From Suillus spraguei (taxonomy: Eukaryota; Basidiomycota; Agaricomycetes; Boletales; Suillaceae), in the NCBI GenBank assembly GCA_016800925.1, contig JABCPU010000031.1:186001-250000 (forward strand): 64,000 nucleotides of DNA, given 5' to 3'. Shown here in pieces: positions 1 through 9,299 of the stretch; within the stretch, counting starts at the first letter, position 1, and each line of letters opens with the position of its first letter. The notes below the pieces were generated by a model, which did not search any database, was not told the origin of the DNA, and saw only the letters and a program-made list of their open reading frames with translations. A program made the translations under genes and the position numbers.

Positions 1-1241
1 TGTGCGTTATGAAGGCGTGCGACAAGGGAGATAGGGAGTGGAAGCGGATAGGCGTTCTTGACTGTCCAATCATTGATGTAGCGATAATCTTGACAGGGAC
101 ACAATTCTCCACTCTTCTTTCCCACAAAGAAGAAGCCACTGGCTTGAGGTGACTTCGATTCTGAGATGAAACCTTTCGCAACGTTTTCATCGATAAACGT
201 TTTGACGGCAGCACATTCTTTTTCTGATAGTGGGTAGACCTTAGACGTGCGGGGAATGAAACCGGGTTTAGTATCGATCCGATGATCGATACCAGGGCGT
301 TCAGGGGGTAGTTTGTTTAATCCGTCTTTAGCAAAGACATCTGCAAAGTTGTGCAAATAGTCAGGAACCAATTCTTCGAAGGATTTCTTTTTCTTCTCCT
401 TTTCATCCGTGGCGAATTCCTGAGCTTTGTTACTGTATTTTGGTGGAGGAAGGGGAATTGTGGAGTAGTTGGAGTTTTGTTCGAGTCGAGAAGTTCCATC
501 ACGTGTCAGGGGTGTATTCATGGATACTTCTTCTATGATTCTCATACTAACTCCATCAGTGTCATATTCCACAAGAAATTCTCCATCTCCAAGTTCATAA
601 GAGGAAATTTCACGTACTTCTGGCGCGTGCCAGACATCTTGCATGGTGTTGAATTGGTCATCATCCTCTGTTGGGATCAACGAGGGCACAGGTTCTTCTT
701 CACTTGAAGCTGAAAGAGTTTTCGGGGGAACATAGAACTTGGATAGTTTCAGTACATTGGTGTCTCGTCCTGGGATCTCTTCTTCTGCTTTTCTCTTTCC
801 TTGCTTCTGCTCTTCTATTGGTCGTTGTTCAATAGGTTCCTGTCTGACCCGATGCTCAGGTTCGGATTCATTCTTGCGCTTTTCTACACAAGGAATCGGC
901 GATACTGCTCGCGGCAGTTGTACTCGTGGAATAGGGTCTACAGTACGCGGCATTCGTACTTCTGGTTCGGTATTTTCGGGAATATCAATGGGAGAAGCGA
1001 CAAAGGATTTTGGAAGTTGGGAATGTTGCCATTTGGCATGATGATTGAAGAGTCGAGGCAACCCGTTCTTCTTCCGATCCATATCCATGTCGATTTCAAT
1101 TTCATCTGATTTCTCCGTCCGCGGAAGAACAAGTGTTTCAGCAGCCCAATCTATAATTGGGTTCATTGCCCGTAACCATGGAATTCCAAGAAGGATTTGA
1201 TCTCTTCTTCCTAATTTGGTGATATTGAATTTTCCATACAT
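1..1241 (-). CDS. Pol polyprotein, protease C-terminal part, linker and start of reverse transcriptase (partial)
   Basis: The frame is open from the ATG at 1241 to the window edge (about 413 codons). It starts with MYGKFNITKLGRRDQILLGI, the C-terminal part of a retropepsin fold (ILLGIPWL matches the ILG-type motif). A long charged, proline-rich linker follows. The last ~100 residues match the RT N-terminus, including [50 protein letters not shown] and QDYRYIND. It is in the same frame as the protease half at 1245-1562, separated by one TGA. Copies B and C show the same order. Product: polymerase polyprotein of the retroelement, working in cytoplasmic particles. Start choice is uncertain because translation may arrive from upstream. 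Confidence 0.85.
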   Translation of the reverse strand, partial: MYGKFNITKLGRRDQILLGIPWLRAMNPIIDWAAETLVLPRTEKSDEIEIDMDMDRKKNGLPRLFNHHAKWQHSQLPKSFVASPIDIPENTEPEVRMPRTVDPIPRVQLPRAVSPIPCVEKRKNESEPEHRVRQEPIEQRPIEEQKQGKRKAEEEIPGRDTNVLKLSKFYVPPKTLSASSEEEPVPSLIPTEDDDQFNTMQDVWHAPEVREISSYELGDGEFLVEYDTDGVSMRIIEEVSMNTPLTRDGTSRLEQNSNYSTIPLPPPKYSNKAQEFATDEKEKKKKSFEELVPDYLHNFADVFAKDGLNKLPPERPGIDHRIDTKPGFIPRTSKVYPLSEKECAAVKTFIDENVAKGFISESKSPQASGFFFVGKKSGELCPCQDYRYINDWTVKNAYPLPLPISLVARLHNA

Positions 1242-1244
1242 GGT

Positions 1245-1562
1245 TCATTCATCAATTTTGACCACCAGAAGACAGTAGTGTGTGATCGGTCCTCCTTTTA
1301 TAAGGGTTCCGTCTGCCGTTGTAACTCGAAATGGTGTTTTGAGTTTTCGTCGTGTGATTTGATAGAGTTTCACAAACTCCTCAGAGATGAATGTTCCTGC
1401 TGCTCCTGAATCGATGACAGCGGTAGTGTCGACGGATTTTAAGCGAGTACGCGAGTGGAGGGTGATAGGGACGCGAAGTTCTTTTCTTTCACCTACAGCG
1501 CGTACAAGTCTTAGTATTACATTGGGAGAAACATACGTCAAGTCTTTGTTTCTCCAAGTCAA
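1245..1562 (-). CDS. Pol: retropepsin-like protease, N-terminal half with active site
   Basis: About 105 residues in the -1 frame relative to gag. The active-site motif is VIDSGAAGTFISEEFV, i.e. the D-S-G-A variant of the retropepsin D-T-G-A. The ORF overlaps the end of gag by 4 nt and has no convincing ATG of its own, so expression by -1 frameshifting at the run GGATTTTTG (about 1558-1566) is the simplest model. It ends at TGA just before an in-frame ATG that continues the protease fold. That stop is shared by copies B and C. The role is to mature Gag and Pol. Confidence 0.85.
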   Translation of the reverse strand: MTWRNKDLTYVSPNVILRLVRAVGERKELRVPITLHSRTRLKSVDTTAVIDSGAAGTFISEEFVKLYQITRRKLKTPFRVTTADGTLIKGGPITHYCLLVVKIDE

Positions 1563-2392
1563 AAATCCTGCACAATCCGCCTTACAGTTTCTTCGTCTTC
1601 TTCTTCTTTGACTTCAGTTTGTCGGAGCGGGGTCTTCTTCTTTCTGTCAGGACAATTATGAATGCGGTGTCCTGTTTTCTTACACCCGAAGCATTGTCCC
1701 TTCTTCATACATTCGGATCTCTCCATATCGGAGATTCGATCTATGACCATTGCATTGGAATCACGGTTCGGAATGTACCGTGCATTTCCATAATTCTTCT
1801 TCTTCTGTTGTGGAGCATGACGTGTCCTCATGGCTTGAAGCCGATGATGGGTGTTGTCAATAGCAACGCATTGCAGCACAACGTCTCTGAATACTTCTGA
1901 GACATCTCCCATTGCGAAAAGCTTTGTGAGGATACCCCAATTAAGGCCGTCTTGGAAGAACTGGATCTTCGTTGCATTGTCGGTGATCTGAGCCTTGGCT
2001 GCAAGTGCCTCAAAGTCAGCGACGTAAGTGTGAAGATCTCTAGTTCCTTGTTTGAGATCTCGGAGTTTCGTAAGTGCAGTGCCTTTGGTATCCACCAGTT
2101 CGAAGGCTTCTTTGAAGCTTTTCATAAAATCCACCATTGTCCCATAACCAACTTTTTGTCCAGAAGTGTCAGTAGATTGGGCATGTTCGAGGAACTGTTC
2201 TTTCCATGATTTGGGATTCTTCTCGGTCATGAAGGATGTTATGAAGATGATCTTCTGTTTGTCGGTAGTATAAAGCTTTTCGTTGATGTCAAAGTGCAAA
2301 TTGCACGACTGAATAAACTTGCGAGAGTTATCACGATCTCCATCAAAACCGTTTGGTTGACCGATCTTGTATTCAAATTCTTTGGTCGACAT
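1559..2392 (-). CDS. Gag polyprotein with CCHC zinc knuckle
   Basis: The start ATG at 2392 (MSTKEFEYKIG) is chosen because copy B begins at the equivalent place; the reading frame stays open a little upstream without another ATG. The 277-residue product has a Ty3/gypsy capsid-type region (WKEQFLEHAQ, FMKSFKEAFE, TKLRDLKQG, YVADFEALAAKA, KIQFFQDGLN). Near the C-terminus is a basic stretch and the knuckle CFGCKKTGHRIHNC (CX2CX4HX4C). It ends with QDF and a stop directly after a T5 run. Gag builds the virus-like particle and binds the element RNA. No internal stops are seen. Confidence 0.92.
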   Translation of the reverse strand: MSTKEFEYKIGQPNGFDGDRDNSRKFIQSCNLHFDINEKLYTTDKQKIIFITSFMTEKNPKSWKEQFLEHAQSTDTSGQKVGYGTMVDFMKSFKEAFELVDTKGTALTKLRDLKQGTRDLHTYVADFEALAAKAQITDNATKIQFFQDGLNWGILTKLFAMGDVSEVFRDVVLQCVAIDNTHHRLQAMRTRHAPQQKKKNYGNARYIPNRDSNAMVIDRISDMERSECMKKGQCFGCKKTGHRIHNCPDRKKKTPLRQTEVKEEEDEETVRRIVQDF

Positions 2393-2578
2393 GGTTGATG
2401 ATTCGTCTGGTGAGTTATACTTTCTTGGTGCCTGCACGCACTGTCTTGCTGTCCATCAGGGCTTTTCTTCTGTCAGAGTGCTTCTCTTGACAATCTGCTC
2501 AGCGTACGCGTACGCTAGTCTGCTGATCAAAGCGATCAGGGTTCAGGGTCGAAGACTGGATAGTCGACGATCAAAGCG

Positions 2579-2590
2579 ACTTTAATCTTT
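2579..2590 (-). promoter_or_regulatory. Putative self-primer binding site
   Basis: Directly inside the 5' LTR the sense strand reads AAAGATTAAAGT. No TGG-type tRNA 3'-end complement is present. Eleven bases (actttaatctt at 2579-2589 on the plus strand) are the exact reverse complement of plus-strand 2851-2861 inside the LTR. In sense orientation that LTR site starts about 35 nt after a TATTTAAG box. The geometry matches Tf1-type self-priming, where the mRNA 5' end folds back to prime reverse transcription. Copy B shows a 12-base match. The mechanism itself is inferred. Confidence 0.6.
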
Positions 2591-3062
2591 TGTTACGAAC
2601 TGGGGTGGCGTCACCAGCAACAGTGAAAAGACACAGGCGGTCTGCTGGAAGTTCTTACAATGTCCAGAAGAGGACAAGGTGAAAGTACAAGGAACGCGTT
2701 CCGAGTACGATCAAGGGTTTGGCCTCAAGGACAAGTCCGAGAGGTTCTGCGAGAATAGAGACTAAGGCTAAGGAGTGCTTAGACTTAGAGACGATTCAAG
2801 ACGACTTAGGTTGAAGACCTAAGCGAAGGAGATTCCAGGTAAAACCCAGTAAGATTAAAGTAGGGAATCTACTACAAGTACACTGTGCTTAAATAGGCTG
2901 ATATGTGCGCACAGACCAGTAACCGTGAGAACGTAACTGCGTATCCTAATAAGGAAGGCATGTATCATACAGATGCGTTGAGCATATGAGTCAAGTCACG
3001 TAACATGATATACAGGTAAAGGAACAAAGGGAAAATGAATAGGGGCACATACAATTGTAACA
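2591..3062 (-). repeat. 5' LTR of chromovirus copy A (472 bp)
   Basis: Begins TGTTAC and ends GTAACA (TG...CA) and is homologous to the LTR pairs at 40795-41270 and 48645-49120. In sense orientation it holds a TATTTAAG-like TATA box followed about 35 nt later by ACTTTAATCTT, the predicted RNA start. The same LTR family recurs at 23250, 35613, 51157, 57852 and 59814. Confidence 0.95.
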
Positions 3063-3283
3063 CCTGTCCTGTGAAAATGCCACCTTCCTTCCTCATGCCA
3101 TTCCAGTAGCACATAGTGCCCTTCTATGGAAAGCCAGACCACCGTGCTCTACTTCCAAGGCTTCCACTTCTCAGAACCTTCCTAGTAAGTTAAGTGTTTC
3201 CATTGGCCTCTGAACACCCTGTGCGACCATTATAATGCGTCATAGTATAGATTTATTCCCACTACCATAAGGGAGTGGGTTAT

Positions 3284-3560
3284 ATCATCAGGAAATTCAC
3301 ACATTCCTTGACGTGCCCTTATGCGGACTTATTTACACTTAACTGCCTTGGTGAAATTGAATCTACTTGTCCAAAATTTCAATGTGAATGAATTCAGAAA
3401 AAAAAAGTTGAGATATATTAATATACATGTTTTATTGTATTTCGCACTCAAAAAATATAAGATATGCCAGGTGAATGATGTGAGAGAGAGCAAACAAGTT
3501 TTGAGATAAGTGAGTTAAGCTGATTAAGCATGTTAAGGAATGTGTGAATTTCCTGATGAT
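3284..3560. mobile_element. MITE-like element with 26-bp perfect terminal inverted repeats (277 bp)
   Basis: Plus-strand 3284-3309 (ATCATCAGGAAATTCACACA and 6 more bases) is the exact reverse complement of 3535-3560. The interior is AT-rich with no long ORF, so this fits a non-autonomous DNA transposon. The exact ends and target duplication cannot be fixed because the outer bases are self-complementary (ATCAT/ATGAT). Confidence 0.65.
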
Positions 3561-3833
3561 CGTGTTTTACCACTGGAACCTCATTCAGATGATATCAAAA
3601 ATTTATAGCTACTAATACATGTTTGTAGTCTATTTTGAATACAGACCCGCACAATGCTGCAACCTCCAGCTACTGTAATTCTTTCGCCTCCCATATGACC
3701 ATATTGGCCGGCCATATGTCTGTAAAGTGACCCGTACCATACCGTCGAGAGTTTTGAGCCAGCCATATGTCATACGGTACGATACAGGTGGTACCCGTAA
3801 GGGCACCATAACTTGTACGGTCGTAACCGTATA
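3561..3833. other. Intergenic, short palindromes, no gene seen
   Basis: Contains small dyads such as catatgaccatattggccgg next to ggccatatg near 3690-3720 and repeated catatg/cggtac words up to 3790. No ORF matches a known family. It lies between the MITE and the left end of the pogo element. Confidence 0.4.
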
Positions 3834-3873
3834 CTATGCCTCACGGTGGAATCGTCACCCCCGAAAGTCGTCA
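3834..3873 (+). repeat. Left terminal inverted repeat of the pogo-like element
   Basis: Pairs with 6845-6884 in inverted orientation without a visible mismatch. The flanking TA at 3832-3833 is the presumed target-site duplicate. Weak similarity continues a few bases outward (gtaacc words on both sides), so the repeat could be slightly longer. Confidence 0.85.
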
Positions 3874-3957
3874 GTCACACTTTTGTCACAGCAGTTCACT
3901 GCTGCCGCTTTCAAATTCCGCTCGGCAACGCCTAAAAAAATTGTTACAGGTCAAAAA

Positions 3958-6594
3958 TTATGATTGGTTGGTGTGACGTGGAGTATTGTAGGGGATGTGG
4001 TTGTAATTATAATGGCTGTATGGTGCAGGAAATGCTTCATGAGAATGAGAACTATGTGGTCCATGATGAGGCAAATGAACTTGATGCTGGTGTGAAGTAA
4101 AATGTCCGGAAAATTGCTGAGATGCTGGTATGTTGCTGCGAGTTGGATGTACAGGAGGATTGTAAGGTATTTCATGGCGTGGATCAGGACTATTTATGTT
4201 AGAATCATTAGGATGTTCGCGAGAAGAATAATGAGAGCTATTGGCAGGTAGTGCTGGAATGGGTGGAATTTCAATGGGTGCAGCGCTGATGGTAGTTGAA
4301 TTGTCAGTTGCTGATGTGGCGTTTCTCGCGCGCGTTCTGCCATTGCCAAACAGAGCTGAAAATCGTGGGTTGTTGGCCAGATGAGCATTAGGTGGGTCGG
4401 CAATGTACTCCTTGATTCTCGAAGTGAGAGTTGCAACGGTCCCCTCGCGAGAAAGCCCCAGAGCGCCAGCAATGGCGATAAAATCATCCTTGAGTCGATA
4501 AGAAGATAAGGCATCAAAGGTTTTCGTTGTGATGTCGTGCTCGATTCGAGTAAGTCGAGCGCTGTCATCAGCCTTTTTCTTGGCTTGCTTCTCGGCTTCG
4601 GCTTTCTCCTTCTCGCGTTGTTCTGCTTCATGTTTATTAAAATCTTCCTCGAGTTCGGGCAGTGTGACGAAGCGCGATCGTAATTTGACGGATTTCCTCG
4701 TCCGTTTCTTCTTCTGATTGGCCAGCTGTGTGTTTGACTCGGATAATGCTCGCTGCCCAAGCGTACAATGTGCGTTCGCAGATTGGAGCTGCGCGGTAAG
4801 CATTCGGATGATTTCAAGGAGTTTTTTATTGTCGTGATACATCCGCTGAAGTTGGTTCCACAGTGCATCCTTGGATAAAGACATGGCATGGCTGTAAGGG
4901 GGCAGGAAAGGGACTGGGAGAGGTTCTGATAATGGTGAGGAAGACCGGGTGACATGAGTAGCAGATTCGTTGCTGTGCGTTGTTGAGGAGGATGCCAGTG
5001 GCTGGGGAGAAGATTGTATTGAGACGGGTGCAGCTGCTAGCTCCGGATCATCAGTTGTGGTCACGTCAGCGGTATTTTCTTCATCGGTCTCCTGTTCGTC
5101 TATGTCTATGCTCTCACCATCAGATTCCAGCTCAATGTCACTGCCGTTTCCATCTTCCGAGTCCTCCGAGTCATTGCCGGGGATATAATCTTCATCAACA
5201 TCCATTTCCGTGTCACTTGTGAAGGAAAACGGTGAGGATGGAACTTCGGTAGGATAAGATGGTGGCATGTGGGCTTTGGATGATGACGCCATGCTTGGTG
5301 CAAAATCTCGCTCCGTGAAAACTGAAGGGTCAAGGGGGTACAATCCAGTCTTTTTGAACGCGTTTTTGATGAGCTCGGGAGTGATGGCATTCTGGGTGGA
5401 CATATATTCATGAATGAAATTGTAACGATCGATTTCGATGCCCTCAGCGAGACATTTATCACAGTGCTTGGACCAGGCACATTGCACAGATGAAAATACG
5501 CCCACATCAAGTGGCTGCATTTTATGGGTCACCTTCGAAGGGAATGCATGACAGATGACACCATGCTTATATGCGGCCCTCTTCATCTTGTCCGTTTCAT
5601 GTGAGTCATGCCCATCATAGGTAAGAACAATGGGTTTTTCTGGATCGACACGGTGTTTCTCTGCGAAAGGAACAAAGAGTTCTGAGAACCACTTTTCGGC
5701 AATCTCACGATCTGTCCATCCTGATGGTGATGTCGAGAAGCTGTTTCATTAAGTTCACTAGATAAGACCACAGTAATCAGATGATCATGTTCACTCACCC
5801 TCCAACTTGATCTTTGAGATCTCGTAGGTCCGGAGGTGGCCCATCAGTAAGAACAAACCAGGGTGGCATTCTAACTCCTGCAGCAGAAATGCACTCGATA
5901 ATTGTTACAAGCTCTAGGTTATCACTGTGCGTCCGGTACCGATTCACATCCTCTCTAGCAAAGATGAACTTGCTTCCATCATTCTTCCTTCCACCCCCCA
6001 TCTGATTACCCTTTTCATCCATATTCCAATGATGCTCTGGCGGAATGCCCTTATATTTGACCTCGAGCTGCTTCCGCATGTCAAAGAACTCCCCAATCGT
6101 AGCCTTGTTGAAGTTCTGGCTGCGCTTGGGATCTAGCCCACGTGGTTTTGACATACAAAGAGCAGGGTGCCGGCGTAGAAAGCCATAGTGCCAGTTGTGT
6201 CCTGGATAATGACCAGTGAGATCAAAAACCTGAGCACGTAACTGCTTTGGGTGAAGAGGCTTGGCCATTGATGAATTAAGGTTGCACCAGTCGAGAATGG
6301 TCTGCTCTTGTGCAGGCGTGAGGATCTGCTGACCTACATGTGCCTCGCGACGTGGTTTATGTTCCCCTGAGTACCGTTCACCCAAAGTTGTGCGAGGTAT
6401 CTAGTTTGATAAAATCATGAGAGTTATTAAAACAGTGACTCGGAGAGGGCAAAATACTAGCTTACATTATTGGCCAATGCGGCTTCTTTGATGGTCTTGT
6501 AGACCTTGGTTGTAATCCCCTGGATGGCAGTCTGGATCCGCTGCTCATAAGTGGGATCACGCGACTCTCGTGATTTGCCTTTTGGGCGAACCAT
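3958..6594 (-). CDS. pogo/Fot1 (Tc1/mariner superfamily) DD35D transposase with C-terminal extension
   Basis: Three exons, 6594-6466, 6400-5799 and 5740-3958, joined across GT-AG introns of 65 and 58 bp, give 837 residues. Residues 1-130 resemble the CENP-B/Tc5 helix-turn-helix DNA-binding region. The DDE catalytic triad is visible: D171 in NMDEKG, D286 in LTYDGHDSH and D322 in MQPLDVGVF, spaced DD35D as in Fot1/pogo. The tail is unusually long: an acidic Ser/Asp/Glu region, a probable coiled coil (about 530-640, KEKAEAEKQAKKK), a SAP-like helix-extended-helix (about 660-695, LGLSREGTVATLTSRI) and a His/Pro-rich end. The transposase should bind the terminal repeats and cut and join DNA at TA in the nucleus. 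Family and introns are seen directly; the SAP assignment is inferred. Confidence 0.85.
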
Positions 6595-6844
6595 GCCTGA
6601 ATGTGTCAGCTCACTGAAAAGTCGTCACAGCCAGTCAACAGCCAGTGGTAGTATTTTTTAGAACTCCGCCACGGCAGCGCTCGGCTGGCTGTCACCAGCG
6701 TGACTTTGACGGCTTTCAATGAACTTCACCGTTTCTTAATAAAAATTGATCGTTCAACCTCGCAATGAAAGGTGCATGATAGAAACATCGACTCAAGTTC
6801 TGAATTGTGTGTAGAGGTAAGAATTGAGTGAGATATTTAGGTCG

Positions 6845-6884
6845 TGACGACTTTCGGGGGTGACGATTCCACCGTGAGGCATAG
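6845..6884 (-). repeat. Right terminal inverted repeat of the pogo-like element
   Basis: Reverse complement of 3834-3873, followed by TA at 6885-6886. The sequence just outside (ttacggtgac, cagcccta) also occurs near 22235-22255 in the other aspartic-protease duplicate. The element therefore appears to have landed at the edge of that duplicated segment. Confidence 0.85.
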
Positions 6885-7568
6885 TATGGTTACGGTGACC
6901 AGCCCTAGAGGTGACACAAAGCGCGACAGCTGGAAACCTGCCCAAAAACGGACAATAGCTTCACATCACCTATGTCACTGACACCCCTCCTGCCACTACA
7001 GTTTCATCCCCTGCATCATCCCCTCATACAAACCTCCCAACATTAAAGAATATCCACAAGCGGACTGACATTGGAAGCAAGCTTACATGGACGCTTGTTC
7101 TTGGCACTTCTTGTCACATGTCACATGAGCAAGTTTTGTGACGAGTCAGCGGTAGAGTCGACAACCGGGAGAACCTTGGGTGTCGCTCTCCTTAGCAATG
7201 TTCACTACACTAGACGCGGCCATTCTACCTTTGGAGGTGCATTCATAATAGATCCGCATCTCTATGGAAATGAACATGAGGCAAGTCAATGCATTAATGG
7301 TGACATTTGAACTATGGGTAAACTGAATTGTAAATTCCTGCCACCTGGTATTGGCATGTTTAGAGCAAACATTCTCTTGTCACGCTTTATCGGGAAGCCT
7401 AATCCTCACACCCGTGGTGATTCAGATCACAACTATCTTGTCATCGATTTTTCGAGGGGGCGTTTCATACGTGGCTAGTACTAAGATGCCCGACATTGCC
7501 ATCATGGAATTCGCTAGCACATATACTTATAATGGGCCACTGCGTATGATATCACTTTCCGTGCAGCC

Positions 7569-9050
7569 ATGTTCTCCGCTCCATTGTTAACACTTCTCCT
7601 AGTTTTGTCAATCACGGGATCGCCCATTAAAGTTGCCAATTCCCCTACCTCTGTCCCCATTACCAGTAGGCTAAATTCCTCCAATGGTACTTATAACCTC
7701 GTGGCGTACGATAGAGCTCGTTTTCAGGCCCTTAAGGGTCCCAGAAAGCACGGACAACGTCAATTTCACGTTCCTCTGACAAACAAAGTTTTTGTCTACA
7801 CCATATCAGTTGATATTGGCAACCCCTCCACACGCTGTGAGTTCAATACTGAAAAAACATGAGGTTGCTAATGCATTATTGAAGACTACTTGATTCTCGA
7901 TAGCAGTAGCGCGAACACATGGGTTGGTGCGGGTACTCAGTACCAGGCAACCTCCACTAGCATCGACCTTGAACAAGCTGTATCGGTCATCTACGATGCT
8001 GGCCACCACATGAATGGTGTGGCATACAATATGATATCATAAGTTGAAAATACCTACGATTATCTATAGGAATGTTGTTCTACGACACCGTCACTGTCGG
8101 TCCTGGGCTCACCGTCGTCGGGCAGGCGATCGGTGTTGCTCATCAGTCAGAGGGCTTCGTTGGTTTTGACGGTGTCTTTGGCTTCGGGCCTGCTCGCTTG
8201 TCACTCGACACGATTCAAGCGCCACTATGGGTGATCCCGACAGTCACTAACAACTTGCTTAACCGAAACATCATTCCTGCGAACATTCTTGGTGTCTTTT
8301 TCCGTCCCTTCAACGGTTTGCAGGAAGCACCCGCTGGACAACTCACCTTTGGTGGAACTGACAATACCTTGCACATCAATGGCATTACATACACGTAAGC
8401 CACCTTAGTTCCTAGATCAATTCAGACTGATAGCAATTGTTTTTTTTCAGTCCTATCACCAACGTCTGGCCTGCATCGGAGTATTGGGGTATCCAACAGA
8501 GCATCACATACGGCGACACAGTGATGAGACCAATCTTAATAAACGCCGTTGGTATTGTCGATTCTGTCAGCATCTTTATTGCGATTGCCACTGGTGTGTA
8601 TCCACTAGAGTGCAGTGAGTAATAATGGTCTAATTAGTGTTCGATAGAGGCCTTTCAGCTGTACCAGGCTGCAACCGGCGGTCAACCCGATCCTGCGACT
8701 GGACTTCTCGTTATACCAGCGATAAGTACGATGCCCTGCAGAACCTGAATTTCCATATTGGCGACGTACGTCAATTCTGTTAGCACTCACCCCTTGTTCA
8801 CCGTTTTACACAGCAAATGTTCCCTCTCTCCCGCAACGCCCAAATATGGCCTCGTGCTATCAACGCCTTGATTGGTGGTCAGGATGGTTCCATATATCTC
8901 ATTGTTCGCGACACTGGGTGCAAATTGGCCAAAGCTATGACTTTGCTAATGGCTACGTATTCATGCAGCGGTTCTACACCGTGTTTGATGCCCACTACTC
9001 CCGCGTCGGTTTTTCCGCAACCGACTTCACTACGGCCGATGTCAACTAAT
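7569..9050 (+). pseudogene. A1-family (pepsin-like) secreted aspartic protease, decayed copy 1
   Basis: The start at 7569 gives a signal peptide (MFSAPLLTLLLVLSITGSP), a propeptide, and YTISVDIGNPST, the usual entry to the first catalytic loop. After a short intron the loop reads LILDSSSANTWVGAG: the Asp is kept but the Thr-Gly of DTGS is lost. The mid-domain (GPGLTVVGQAIGVAHQS, GVFGFGPA, GQLTFGGTDN) is typical of basidiomycete polyporopepsin-like enzymes. The second loop reads GIVDSVSIF instead of DSGT. Introns of about 50 bp are inferred near 7839, 8023, 8395 and 8595. Frameshifts follow LLVI (about 8713) and RDTG (about 8920). Active-site loss plus frameshifts make it a pseudogene. Confidence 0.85.
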
Positions 9051-9221
9051 ATGGAATTGCCAAGGATCGTTTGGCGACGCAAAGCAGCATATGCATTTCA
9101 AGGTTGTATGTACTATGTACTCTTCTTAAATAGACTCTGGAAGTTTTATTCGTTGGTTGGGTTTATGTATGATTAGATCATGGCAATACAAGGACACCCT
9201 TCGGTCGGCTTTCTTTCTACA

Positions 9222-9299
9222 TATATAAAGCACGGATTCCCTGATACCTGTCCCTACGTCACATCTGTCGGCGCTACCATGGTCAAGCCAAGCACCAGG
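9222..9299 (+). pseudogene. Sedolisin (S53 serine-carboxyl peptidase) fragment
   Basis: A short in-frame stretch reads KHGFPDTCPYVTSVGATMVK, which carries the conserved CP-[YW]-VTSVGAT segment of S53 tripeptidyl-peptidase/sedolisins. It sits about 170 bp after the aspartic-protease remnant, and homology stops at about 9300. The same arrangement, with more of the S53 gene, is present at 19690-19897. This is only a fragment. Confidence 0.7.

Larger units (their letters stand above)
1..3062 (-). mobile_element. Ty3/gypsy chromovirus copy A, left end outside window
   Basis: Minus-strand LTR retrotransposon. Reading from 3062 down: 5' LTR (3062-2591), a primer-binding region, gag, protease, a linker, and the start of reverse transcriptase, cut by the window edge at position 1. 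This is the least damaged copy of the family here: gag is open, and pol is open from 1241 to the edge. Only the family-wide gag stop and one TGA at 1245 interrupt the coding region. The bases outside the LTR (3063-3067, cctgt) should be one target-site duplicate; its partner lies outside the window. Confidence 0.93.
3834..6884 (-). mobile_element. pogo/Fot1-like DNA transposon with TA target duplication (3,051 bp)
   Basis: Terminal inverted repeats CTATGCCTCACGGTGGAATC... at 3834-3873 and its complement at 6845-6884 match over 40 bp. Both ends are flanked by TA (3832-3833 and 6885-6886), the Tc1/mariner-superfamily target. Inside is one minus-strand, three-exon transposase gene without visible stops. 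Intact ends plus an open gene suggest a fairly recent, possibly autonomous insertion. Confidence 0.88.

Noticed and set aside
4529..5222. Plus-strand Ser/Phe-rich frames opposite the pogo transposase
   Set aside because: Antisense shadows of the acidic and coiled-coil region of the spliced transposase.
3824..6900. Longer (~60 bp) terminal repeats for the pogo element
   Set aside because: The outward gtaacc similarity on the right is also present in the other protease duplicate, so it is flank rather than element; TA at both inner borders fits better.
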